Assembly: GCA_039619475.1 (NCBI GenBank)
Contig: CM077115.1
Span: 535,278,315-535,342,314 of the forward strand
DNA length: 64,000 nt
Direction: 5' to 3'
Source: Icerya purchasi
Lineage: Eukaryota; Arthropoda; Insecta; Hemiptera; Monophlebidae
The notes under the pieces were generated by a model, which made no database searches, had not been told where the DNA came from, and was given only the letters and a program-made list of their open reading frames with translations. Below, piece after piece: positions 42,414-52,599 of the stretch. The position numbers and the translations under genes were made by a program. How positions within the stretch are numbered: the stretch's first letter is position 1; every line of letters begins with the position of its first letter.

Positions 42414-43295
42414 TACCGTATTCCTTTTCGAATTTAAGACGCACCTCTAACGATTTTTGGAAAAAAAACTAAAAACATCGAATTTAGGACGCGTCGTAAT
42501 TACTAGGCATTTAGGAAAAGAGGGTATTTCGAAGAAAAGGACTTGAAATACACACTTCCAACTTGCTGCGGTCCAGATGGTACATTAACACATTCTGTGC
42601 CGAATCCAGTATCATCAAACAATTAACTTCTAATTTCTCGGTACTTTTCCCCTCATGCTGATCATTAACCCCAATTCGGTAAATAATTGCGGTATTCATC
42701 CAATACAGCTTAAAACTTCACCACTGACGTTAATAGTGTAACGCTAGAGTTTAACCAACGAGTTTGCAACAACAGATGTCACATTAATCATATGTGGGTT
42801 TCATCGTAGTGATGATGTATGGACAATAAGATTTCCAGAACTGTTGAAATTGGAATGCTCATAATTTAATGACTCGAATTGGCAGCTGTTTACATATCGT
42901 TGATAAAAAGTAGATTTATTTTCGTTGGATGGTATTTTTAAAAAAAAAAAAGTTTAATACTTCCAATGATTAGGTAAACACGACCAGGCAAAATGATATC
43001 TGCGGACTATAAATGCAACAAGTTCTTTAACTTCTTCATCGGAAATAGCACCCTTCCGATTATTCACTATAAGCCATGTTCGTGTCCTTTGTAAATAGCA
43101 TAAAGTGAGTGATAACATTTCTAAAAATCGTTTAATACACCAACCAGATTGTACAGAAATAAAAAGAATTTGCGACATACTAACGCACCATGGAAATAAT
43201 ACCGTATTTTACTTTGAATTTAAGACGCATCCATTATTATTTTGGCCCTTTAATCGAGTAAAAAATATGCGTCGTTAATTCGAAGGAATACGGTA
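42414..43295. mobile_element. 882-bp TIR element with ACCGTATTCC ends
   Basis: TACCGTATTCCTTTTCGAAT at 42414 and the reverse complement at the right end (TACCGTATTCCTTCGAATTA, ending 43295) form terminal inverted repeats; TA at each edge suggests a TA target. Two minus-strand frames inside (42511-42699 and 42954-43178) are not recognised as transposase. It could instead be two separate small elements, since a further left end occurs at 43200. Confidence 0.55.
43200..43295. mobile_element. 96-bp MITE with the same ACCGTATT ends
   Basis: TACCGTATTTTACTTTGAAT (43200) and its inverted partner ending 43295 enclose 96 bp, bounded by TA. The ends resemble those of the longer element around it, with GACGCA next to each terminus. 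Confidence 0.65.
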
Positions 43296-43412
43296 TTAAA
43301 ATTATTACACTGACATGTTTCGGGAGACCACTTCATGCAATCATGATGTAAACATATTCACCATGATTGCATGCAGTGTCTCCGAAACACGTCGGTGAAA
43401 TGATTTTAATAC
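43293..43412. repeat. Imperfect foldback, arms about 53 bp
   Basis: GTATTAAAAT at 43293 pairs with ATTTTAATAC at 43403. TGACATGTTTCGGGAGACCA pairs with the TGTCTCCGAAACACGTCGG region, and ATGCAATCATG with CATGATTGCAT near the centre. Mismatches and small indels are scattered. The arms carry a CCGAAACACGT word. Confidence 0.8.
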
Positions 43413-43480
43413 GTTAATTGCTTTTCTAGTCAGTGTATTGCTTATATAATTTTATTAAAAATATATTTCGACGAGTACAA

Positions 43481-43482
43481 TC

Positions 43483-43519
<37 letters not shown>

Positions 43520-43566
43520 GTTATTGTTATTGTTATTATTATTGTTATTGTTATTGTTATTATTAA
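43481..43566. repeat. (TTA/TTG)n microsatellite
   Basis: About 28 trinucleotides, directly 5' of the SINE at 43571. Confidence 0.95.
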
Positions 43567-43570
43567 GTTA

Positions 43571-43711
43571 GCTATCATGGCGTAGTTGGTTAGTCAGTTG
43601 TGTTTCGCTTGATCACTGATATCCCACTGCTGTACATTGTTAATTTTTCAAAAAAATCCACTTGCGCTGGCCTAAGGTCCGCAGTTGACAAGCCCAAAAA
43701 TAAAAAAAAAT
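43571..43711 (+). mobile_element. Short SINE with tRNA-like head and I-type LINE tail
   Basis: The head includes ATGGCGTAGTTGGTTAGTCA, an A-box-like element, with GATCACTGATATCCC further on. The 3' end GGCCTAAGGTCCGCAGTTGA then CAAGCCCAAAAATAAAAAA matches the 3' UTR of the I-type copy at 12.3 kb (GGTAAAGGTCCTCGGTTGAC then GAGCCC and poly(A)). A SINE that borrowed the LINE 3' end is the simplest reading. Confidence 0.6.
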
Positions 43712-44105
43712 AAATCTAGTATTATTTATTAGAAAGTGGTGTATTTCGGGTAATTAAACAGGTCGACCGAAAGGGATTTTACGAAAAGTAGGAATTTACT
43801 TATGTGCTATTAATCTGCACACGAAAAAGACCAGCCCCTCCGCCCTCCTTCATGGTTTTATTTTAAAAACTAAACGATAATCAGAATTACGTGGAACTGC
43901 GCGAAAATGTACACTTAATAACGAGTACAGTCGAAAAAATCAGCATTATTCGGATTATCCGTTAGAAATAAGTAGTTTAGCCGAACTAAAACTGAACAGC
44001 ATTTGGCGGACATTTCTCGATAGTAGAGACCGTAAAAATACAGGATCTGACAATGGCGGCCAAATAGTGTGCCCAATAAACGCGGGAAATTACTGTTGCG
44101 ATTAA
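43712..44105. other. Unrecognised; possible pogo-like terminus
   Basis: TACAGTCGAAAAAATCAGCA then TTATTCGGATTATCCG near 43925-43965 recalls the ends of pogo/Tigger elements. No partner end was found. Confidence 0.3.
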
Positions 44106-44109
44106 ATAG

Positions 44110-44290
44110 AAGTTCGGCCGGAAAGAAAGGAACTCAATTTTTAGGTTATTTGAACGATATTATTAGTTTTAACATGCGCGCAAGAACAAAAAAAAAAAGC
44201 AAAAAAAATATTCGCATATGCGGACGACACAGAATGTGACCGGCTAAATAAGGCTTTTAGACACGCTGACAGAAGATCTACGATATGCAG
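44110..44290 (+). pseudogene. LINE reverse transcriptase palm scrap
   Basis: FLGYLNDIISF, and 16 codons later in another frame IFAYADDTECDRLNKAFR, match the 'LF-x-Y-L-N-D' and 'FAYADDT' blocks of a non-LTR reverse transcriptase. The active-site Asp pair is intact, but the fragment is short and frameshifted. Confidence 0.55.
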
Positions 44291-44490
44291 CATTAGGAAA
44301 AAAAGAATACTGTGTAGTACCGCCCCGCCTGGCGTAGATACTTCATGTACGAGTTAAGTTTGTCGCACGAATAACAAGTTACATTTCCGGTTATTATTAG
44401 AGTATTAAGAAAAGCGGATTACACCCCTCTTGACAGGGTGGTTAGGAACTGCGAGATTAGACTTTCCGGTAATGTAGACGCTGTTAGACG
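44291..44490. other. Unrecognised
   Basis: Possibly a continuation of the RT relic; no motif supports it. Confidence 0.3.
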
Positions 44491-44902
44491 AACTGAAGTA
44501 TCTAGATTATATCTACGGGTGGGGTACTTTAGATAGACCTGTTCATTTATCATGTAAGAAATTCCAAGTATCTAGATTATATCTACGGGTGGTACTTTAG
44601 ATAGACCTGTTCATTTATCATGTAAGAAATTCCAAGTATCTAGATTATATCTACGGGTGGTACTTTAGATAGACCTGTTCATTTATCATGTAAGAAATTC
44701 CAAGTATCTAGATTATATCTACGGGTGGTACTTTAGATAGACCTGTTCATTTATCATGTAAGAAATTCCAAGTATCTAGATTATATCTACGGGTGGTACT
44801 TTAGATAGACCTGTTCATTTATCATGTAAGAAATTCCAAGTATCTAGATTATATCTACGGGTGATACTTAGGATAGACCTGTTCATTTATCATGTAAGAA
44901 AT
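44490..44902. repeat. Six tandem 68-bp repeats
   Basis: The unit begins CCAAGTATCTAGATTATATC and ends TTATCATGTAAGAAATT. Starts at 44564, 44632, 44700, 44768 and 44836 are exactly 68 bp apart; an earlier first unit has a 3-nt insertion. The units are nearly identical apart from the first and last. The period is not a multiple of three, so this is not a protein repeat. Confidence 0.95.
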
Positions 44903-44904
44903 GT

Positions 44905-45127
44905 ATGTACTATAATAAAACTGTTTCGGAACTGCGTAGAATAAAGCAGGTGCAGAGGGGTCTCTATAAAGTAGTTTTTAATATTAATCAGGAACCTACC
45001 CGTACAGGGTACAATGCAAATTTGTAAAGAAGTAAAAATACGAAATGCTGATTTTTTTTTTATCGTTACTATTTGTCTGAATACAAAATTGGGAAATTAA
45101 GTTTACCTCCAATAAATATTAAAATAC

Positions 45128-45158
<31 letters not shown>

Positions 45159-45185
45159 TAATAAATAATAAAAATGTTTTATACA
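44905..45185. other. No gene; T run at 45130-45153
   Basis: A 24-nt T run precedes the RTE-like LINE. Nothing else recognised. Confidence 0.4.
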
Positions 45186-45189
45186 AAGA

Positions 45190-47820
45190 CGGTGCGAGGC
45201 AAGTTGAAATGACAAATTATTACATTTAATTAGAAGAACTAACTACCGACTTTTATAATACACTAAATAACACAATACAAGAGTTTCCAACAAGGTAACT
45301 TCTGGTCATAATGGGCGACTTTAGCACAAAAGTCGGAGAAATAGCGAACACAGAAGATCATCTAAGAAATGTTTTAGGCAAATATGGTATAGGAACGTGG
45401 AACGAAAGAGGAGAGAAACTGATCGAATTTTGTAACGAAAATTAGTTGTATATGAGGAATACAATGATCCAACATCATAAGAGGCGTCTATGTACATGGA
45501 ATTCGCCAGATGGCGGCTATAGAAATCAAATAGAGTACATCCTCGTGCCTAGGAGATGGCGTTTATCGATAAAGGATATAAAAACATACTCAGGATGGGA
45601 TTGCGGATCTGATCATGAACCCGTTGTGATCGAGATTAAGATACGGCTCAAATAATCAATAGGGCGGTTCAAGCAGCAAAAACCTTTGGCATCTAGGATC
45701 AAAAGAAAAATACCGTAAAATAGCACAGGAAAATATGTAATCTGTAAGGCATATCATTACAGAACAAATATCGGCTGAGGAAATATGGGAGGAGGCAAAG
45801 AAGGCAATGACTGAAGCTGCCAAAGAATTCAAGGAAAAAAGGAGAAGCGAAGAAGCCATGGATTACCCCCGAAACAATAGAGCTACAGAAGAAAATGAAA
45901 GAAAGGAAAGCAGCAAGCTTGACCACACAAGAAGTCCGAGAAAGATTTCGTAAATTAGATAGAGCAGTTGGGAAACAAAATCGCGTAGACAAAGAAAGAT
46001 ACTTAATAGAAATATGCGACGAGATAGAAAAACACCGGGAAAAAAATGAACCGAGGGATTTCTTTTGTAAATCAAATTGATCAAAAACGACTTCGAACCT
46101 CGTTTTAGGAATATAATGAACGAAAACGGGAAACCCCTAATAGATATGGAAGAAATTAAAGATAGATGGAAAAGATACTGTGAAAACTTACTGTATAGCT
46201 CACAGAGACCTTCAGTAACTACCTCAGATGTATGGACACAAGAGGAGCTTGAAAAAAACATTCTCTTTGAAGAAGTAGAGAAAGCGGCTAAAAAATTAAA
46301 ACCCCGCAAAGCAGCAGGGAAAGATAATATTGTGATGGAAATGCTCTTGTCCACTAAAGAAGATGGATTACGTGTGATGCATGCGATTTGTCAAAAAATA
46401 TGGACCACAGGAAATTGGCCAAAAGACTGGACTACCTCGATATATATATCGAGTTTTATAAAAATAAAGGCAAACGTGAGGACTGCTCTAACTACAGAAC
46501 AATTATTACGCTCATCTAATCATGCTATATATATTCGTAAAACGACTGAATAATATACTACTATCACAGATATCTCCGGAACAAGCGGGGTTCATACTTG
46601 GAAGAGGAACAAGGGAACAGATAATGAATGTACGCCAAATAATAGAAAAAGGTCGTGAATTTAATACACCAATAATCATGTGCTTTCTAGATTACCAAAA
46701 GGCGTTCGACTCGGTGCAATGGGATACGATGTGGAAGATACTCCATAAGATGGGCACCCCGAGGCACTTGGTGTCGCTATTGAAATCTCTATACCGGGAA
46801 AATTCTGCCAACGTACGCATAGAAAATCAATACTCAGCATCGTTTAGAGCTAGAAGAGGCATACGACAGGGATGCGTGATATCACTACTCCTATATAATA
46901 TATATATATATATATATATATGGAGAATGGATCATTCGTCGGACGATCGATGGTTGGAAGGAAGGATTTGCAATTGGTGGCAAAAAAGTTTGCAATCTGC
47001 GGTATGCAGACGACATAATCCTAATAGCATCCTCACACAAGAAAATAAATGTACTATTAGAAAGAGTTGAAAAAGTAAGCGAGGAAAATGGTCTTTCCTT
47101 GAACAGACAGAAAAGTCAAATCCTAATTGTGGATAGAAGTAATGAACTACCGCCACTAACTCCACCAAAGACACTCTGCGGGATCGAAGTGAAAGATCAG
47201 CTGATCTATTTAGGCGCACTCATATCGAACGCGGGAGGCTGTAACGTAGAAATTAAGAGCAGATTAGCAAGAGCCCGGAAAGCAAAATGGTACGCCTAAC
47301 GCGTATATCGAAAGACAGGCACATCTCCATGTTTACTAAGAAGAGAATAGTCAAAACGCTGGTATTCCCTATTGCCACATATGCGTGGGAAGCAAGTAAA
47401 CCGGGAAGCCAAAAATAAAATACAAGCTTTTGAGATGTTCTGCTGGTGTCGCATGCTAAGGATTCCATGGACAGAGATGCGCACAAACACGTCTATATTG
47501 ACCAATCTGGAAGTCGAGGCTCAAGCGAGGCTGTTACCAACAATCCATCGCCGCATTTTACGGTTCTTCGGACACGCTATGCGCCGCGGACCAGAATCTC
47601 TGGAAAAAATTATTATGCAGGGGAAGGTCACCGGAAGGAGAGGCCGTGGCCGTCCTCCGAATAGATATATAGATCAACTGCCAGAAATAACAGGAAAAAG
47701 GCTGGAAGAATGTTTGTGCGAGCAACGGCAGACCGTGACAAATGGCATGATTACATTTGGTCAGTGTAACATGGATGATTCACAGAATCGAGCAACACGA
47801 CGGAAGAAGAAGATATAGTG
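45190..47820 (+). pseudogene. RTE-like LINE, 5'-truncated, broken ORF
   Basis: Endonuclease blocks: VIMGDFSTKVGEIAN (45310), TWNSPDGGYRNQIEYIL and CGSDHEPVV (45480-45640). RT blocks: KLKPRKAAGKDNI, ISPEQAGFILGRGTREQIMN, MCFLDYQKAFDSVQWD, RRGIRQGCVIS, then after a TA run NLRYADDIILIASSHKK (47000) and QLIYLGALIS. C-terminal blocks: EMFCWCRMLRIPWTEMRTN, RILRFFGHAMRRG and GRRGRGRPP. This set, with no RNase H, fits the RTE group (BovB-like). At least seven frame changes or stops, and a TA microsatellite grown inside the RT, kill it. The 3' end near 47817 is GGAAGAAGAAGATATAG. Confidence 0.8.
46897..46921. repeat. (TA)n microsatellite inside the RT sequence
   Basis: TATATA repeats interrupt the LINE right after the 'RQGC...LLYNIY' block and before the 'GEW...RRTIDGW' block. 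Confidence 0.9.
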
Positions 47821-47943
47821 AGTTGGAATGGGAGATGAATCACAGATTTAAAAAATGTGTCAGAAAAATTTGATTTACAGTTTCGCGTAAAAATATTATT
47901 AGTGACAGATTTATTTCTATAGTTAAGGTAATACGAATTTTAG

Positions 47944-48210
47944 CATGGGCGTCGCCAGCGGGGGGCAGGGGGCAGCTGCCCCCCCCCTAGAGCATTGAAT
48001 TTTTTTAATCAACTGGCCAAGATGAGTATACATAGGTAATCATGAACAATTTGCCAGAAACCCACGAAAATTATGTGTTTTAATTAAGCTCTTAATTCTT
48101 GTTTAATAAAATATTAAGCCTTTACAACTTATAAATTTTATTTTTCCTATAACTCATATCCTCTTTCTATCATCTTGCCCCCCTCTGGCCCATCGGCTGG
48201 CGACGCCCTT
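47944..48210. mobile_element. MITE with GGGCGTCGCCAGC terminal inverted repeats (copy 2)
   Basis: A 267-bp element with the same ends and interior as 5068-5359. It is flanked by a perfect 9-bp duplication, GAATTTTAG (47935-47943 and 48211-48219). Confidence 0.88.
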
Positions 48211-48214
48211 GAAT

Positions 48215-48520
48215 TTTAGTAAAGATAATTGAAGCATTGAAGTTGGTTTGGAATTTACATATTTCAACATATTTCAAATCTTGTTTACAATATTAGCGAG
48301 TACATTTTAAATGTAAAGTATGGCAAGCCCCAGGGTATGTTGTATAGCACGGACAAGATGATTTTTGGCTATTTCTCGGCCTTGATTAGGCCGCAATTTT
48401 GTCACGTACAGCTGAAAAGCAATATTATGAATTAGAATCTAATATAGAAGCGTAGTACGTGTTTTGCTATTTACGTTTTGAATTAATCCCCTGTTGTGAT
48501 TTCCAAAGTCTAAGGTATAT

Positions 48521-48577
<57 letters not shown>

Positions 48578-49430
48578 TTTAGACTTATTCATTAATATGA
48601 GCGTATTCCATTTTCTTATATTTTAAAAATCCGCTGCGAATTTTTATATTTTTTAAAATTATTTATAATCGAATTAAAATAATGATACTAATACCGAAAC
48701 GATGAATAGCGAGTGATCAGACTGATGTAGGAAGAAAACAACAAAATAACAAATTAAAAACGTTTAATTTTCCACGTGCAAAATTTAAGTTTCCTTGCCC
48801 AAAATACTCAGTACTGTAAAAGTGCAAGATTTTAAATTTGCGTTTTTTATCGTAAAAATAATTCAGTTAATTTTTATACATTAAAAAAAAGAGTTCATCA
48901 ATAAAATTACATGTACTTTTTCTTCATATAATTTTCTCTTTTTTCTCAAATAAACTAAATACTTCATAAAATGAATGTTTATAGAAATTTTCTACGATAA
49001 ATCTAATTTATTACGTTAAAAAAAAAAATGAATGAATCCCGTTTAACGTACGTATTGAATAGTAAATAAATAATTGCTTAATAACAATTCTCTATTCAAA
49101 TACTGATACCTATGCAATCGCTGCAAATTTTTCGATGTAAAAACCTTTTCTGAAATATTCTAATTTTAACAATATTTTATTTTTTATTTTTACCGAAAGT
49201 TAATGTGTTTTATATTTTGAACTGTATAAAAATTACTTGAAAAAAAGCGAGTGTTAATCGATTGCTGATTTTATAAATATATTTGTATTTCGAAAAATTT
49301 AATAAATCATACTGTGTATTTCATTCATTTTTTTTGTGATCACATGAACAATTATGGAATTTTAAACACGCATGTTTAATTTTTATATAAAGAAAAGACC
49401 ATGAACAAAAACATTATATAAGTGGATCAA
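48215..49430. other. TA tract (48520-48577) and unrecognised AT-rich DNA
   Basis: A (TA)n tract of about 27 units lies at 48523-48577. The words CTTTAGAC and GTCTAAGG flank it. No gene is supported up to 49430. Confidence 0.4.
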
Positions 49431-49435
49431 AATTC

Positions 49436-49702
49436 ATATATCCTTGATGAGGTATTATGGATTGTGAAGTTAAGGTCTACAATGTATTAAGCACATTTGC
49501 ACTAATAAGAGTAGGAGGGGAGCAGTTCCTTTCTCTCGGCCGCCTTTAGTTTCCTAGATTTCTCTAGTAACCAATTATTTCAGATTAGGTATACACCATT
49601 GGGACAGCGATTTGGATTCCGAACGAGACAAGTCTCGATAACCTACGACACCTCTGATTTGGTAGCCAAGCACCTTAACCACTAAGTTACCGCACTGCCT
49701 CA
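49436..49702 (-). mobile_element. tRNA-derived SINE, family A (full copy)
   Basis: The reverse complement has the head CGGTAACTTAGTGGTTAAGG, the B-box area GTAGGTTATCGAGACTTGTC, the body segment AGAAATCTAGGAAACTAAAG and the end CACAATCCATAATACCTCAT. It matches the copies at 33.1 and 38.8 kb. Confidence 0.85.
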
Positions 49703-49704
49703 CA

Positions 49705-50400
49705 TGTATAGATATGTATGAAATGCTTTACTTGACGTTCAATTTATGTAGTATTCAATTTGTTGGAGTAAAAGAGCATAATTTAAATTTTATTAGTCAC
49801 TCATGTGTACGCAGTAGGATTTTTTTTTTTTTGTGTGCTTGTTTGCACATATGTAATACTGAATTTTTTTCACCATTTTTTCTTCGAAGGGGGGGGGGTC
49901 CCTCATTCAAGATTAGTCCCGGGCTCTGTAAATCCTTTATCCGCCTCTAAGCGTGACAAGCATATTTGTTCGTATTGTGATGAAGAATGATCTTTCGGGA
50001 AGAGATTGGATGCAGTACTACGAATGCTAAGGTCGAGCGCGTGAACGTTGTACTGCCTATTCACGAGCGCCTAAGTATACAAAATAATTGTGTCTATTTG
50101 TTAATTTCGTTTTATTATTATTACCGTAAAGAGGTCATATTTTACGCGCCGTGAAGGGTTAAGAACTTTTCATTTAAAACAAAAAAGAACTGCCTATTGT
50201 TTTTTTTTTGTTTTGTTAAATTTTGCCATTTCAAATCGTAGATTATTCTAAATTAAACTGTTTGACGATTTTTTTAAAATTTGTTAACATTTTTTTTCTT
50301 TTTGTTGTTGTTTGTTCTGCATCAATCTGCCTGTCCCCAGATTATTAGGAAGATTTTCTGCTTTTGAATTTCCGTCACATGAAATTTTAGTAGAAAGCGG
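49705..50400. other. Possible hAT-like MITE fragment; otherwise nothing
   Basis: GGGGGGGGGTCCCTCATTC and CCCGGGCTCTGTAAATCCTT then TATCCGCCTCT (49890-49950) resemble one end of a family of non-autonomous DNA elements seen in insects; no second end found. The rest is AT-rich. Confidence 0.3.
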
Positions 50401-50407
50401 ATTTTAA

Positions 50408-51200
50408 ATGAGTAATTTTAGTTATCTAGTAAAAAAATTTTCATCCGTGTTAAATTTCGATCATGAAATAAACACGTTTAAATGTGTCGTGCGTGGATAT
50501 ATAATATATTTTGACTCGTATAATCCTGGACACTTTTTTTATGGTGTATGGATTTCAACTGATTTTGTTACATTAAGCAGTTCGCCTTGGCTACTTTCGT
50601 CGACGTTTCCATTTGATAACGTGCATCTTCCCAGTTCCTTGAGGTGGAATGTTAACAATCAACATTCGGGTGCTATTTTTGTTATTGATGTTGAATCTCC
50701 ATCTTAACTTCTTCATATTGTTTCAAATTACGGGAAGTATCCTTCGCGGCCTACCACAAGGCTCCTTACACTTTTCAATATCTGCACTATTTCAACCGCA
50801 TCCGCTTTACAGTTTGCTATTCTCTTTTCTTTGCCGATGTTATCTTGCTCTTCTTTCCACTTCAAAATATTGTAACCGTGAATGATGAAGTTAATCGGTC
50901 TTTTGCTATGCTTAAGCATTTCCTCGCGCTTTTTAAACCTTTCCATCTCCCTTGCAAAAGTTTATTGTATCTCGTTTTCTTTTTTCATCCCTGTAATTCG
51001 GTTTTAGTTAATGTATCTTTAAACTATACCTACAGTAGAAGTCTGCTATTTCTCTCCCTTCCTTCTCCTTCTGTGGTTCAGGCTCTTGATTCCTTTTTGT
51101 CGGCTATCTCTGATCGTGTAAAGATTTGAGTTTCTTGCGTCTTTTTTCCTTTGTTCTTGAGCCAATGTCCTTGTAAATGCCCCCCCCCCCAAAAAAAAGT
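50408..51200 (+). pseudogene. I-type LINE ORF2 relic (upstream of a pair)
   Basis: PFDNVHLPSSLRW, RGLPQGSLHFS and FFADVILLFF align with AFDNVHLPALF, RALPQGSCLSP and FFADDILIYS of the full I-type LINE; the second active-site Asp is Val here. Then SLPSPSVVQALDSFLSAISD and RVKI match the end of ORF2, so the RNase H part is deleted. The 3' UTR word CTTGAGCCAATGTCCTTG matches CTTGGGCTAATGTCCTCG of the full copy. A C run then A run (51180-51199) ends it. Confidence 0.65.
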
Positions 51201-52195
51201 CTGCTATCTTGGTGTATTACTTAATAGTCGGTTGTTTTTTTCCCCGAAATCTATTAACCTTTAGATTGAACTGGTTGAAAGCGATTTTTCTTATAAAATC
51301 GAATAGCGACCCTTATTAAGTTCTTTCTCTGTCTTTGCCATTTTCCAAGAATCTTTCTCAAGCATGTTGGAATTGCACAACACTATTAATTCCCTATTTC
51401 ATTTATGCGAAGAGGAGTTCTGGTGGAGTTGGAGCTTCTTTCATTGCGCCGGACGTTTATTTCTTCGAATTTTTCACTTCCCCCTTTACTCAGTACTTAC
51501 TGCTGAGATGGCTTACGATTATTTATAGTTTTCCTATAGTTTTTCCACGAATTTGTTTATTTCTGATTCCGCGGGAGTGGTATTGTCATTTTATCATTCT
51601 TCGTGTACGCTGTCACATCCACAATATTTTTATTCATATCGATGTAGTGGGTAATGAAATAGCGGATTTTCCGGCTGACGCTTTCTCGAGTGCCGTTTTT
51701 TTTCTAAGATTCCAGGCTCAAACCTCTTTTCGTTTTTTAAAAAACTTTCGAATTTATAGATCCTGATCTGGTATCTCTTCGTTTCGTTTTTTCGCTAATA
51801 AACTATTTTTCCACCTGTTTGTCCAACCTGATCTTTCTTTTTAAACTACACGTATTTTTTTATGATTTTCCCTCCTTAGACATTTTGCTGTCGTTCCCTA
51901 TTTTATTCATATTTTATTATCTCTGCTCGCTTTCGTTTTCCCTTGATACATCTTCTTCGCGCTGTTCTCTTTATCCGAACGAGACGTTGCTTGACTTCAG
52001 CCACATCCTCCTCGAATGAACTCTTCTCTCCCAATAAAACGTTCTATTTCATCCGCTAATATTTCTGTTATTTCCTTTTCTGCTTCGCATTTCGTCTAAA
52101 TTGCTTTTTTATTTACTCTCTTTCCTTCTCGTATCTAATAATGTGTCCGGAAGAAAAACAAAAAAACAAAAAAAAAAAAAAATAAATAAAAAAAA
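51200..52195 (+). pseudogene. I-type LINE ORF2 relic (downstream of a pair)
   Basis: It opens with CYLGVLLNSRLFFS, matching RCLGVFLDSRLSFH after the RT palm of the full LINE. It continues with SSGGVGASFIAPD (RNase H start, catalytic Asp lost), VVGNEIADFPADAFSS (RNase H end) and pieces of the C-terminal region, and ends in an A-rich tail (52150-52198). Heavily decayed. It begins exactly at the tail of the preceding relic. Confidence 0.6.
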
Positions 52196-52488
52196 AAATG
52201 TCGAGGCAATAGAGAAAAGGATAATAACAAATGAGGGTAAAAGGGGTTACGGAAAAGTTGATAAGTTACTGAAGAGTCTACGGTAACTAGCTTTTATTTT
52301 TATTATTTAACATCCGCTTTCGGTAAATAAATAGAACTGACATAAATTTAGGGTTTTCAGGTGTTTTTAATGTACCCGTACTTCGTCTTTGCGGTACCAG
52401 AAGACTAATTAGTTAATTCCAAAGCTTCCATTTTCAATTTGAAACAAGTTAACCCGACTGTAGTTAGTAATTTAATGATACTTACCGT

Positions 52489-52590
52489 TCCGTCATTTAA
52501 AATCGATAGTTCCACGTTAAAAAAAAACCCGAAACATTTCGATTTATCCACAATATTCGGCTCGTATACCGGTTGATCACTATGCATCTT
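52489..52590 (-). other. Very tentative short exon with a consensus splice donor
   Basis: On the minus strand a Met-started frame of 33 residues (starting MHSDQPVYEPNIVDKSK) runs into GGTAAGTATC, a strong 5' splice-site consensus, at about 52488. No acceptor or downstream exon was identified and the peptide is not recognised. Chance occurrence is quite possible. Confidence 0.15.
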
Positions 52591-52599
52591 TGTATTATG

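Noticed and set aside
44490..44902. CRISPR-like array
   Set aside because: 68-bp units are contiguous tandem repeats with no variable spacers.
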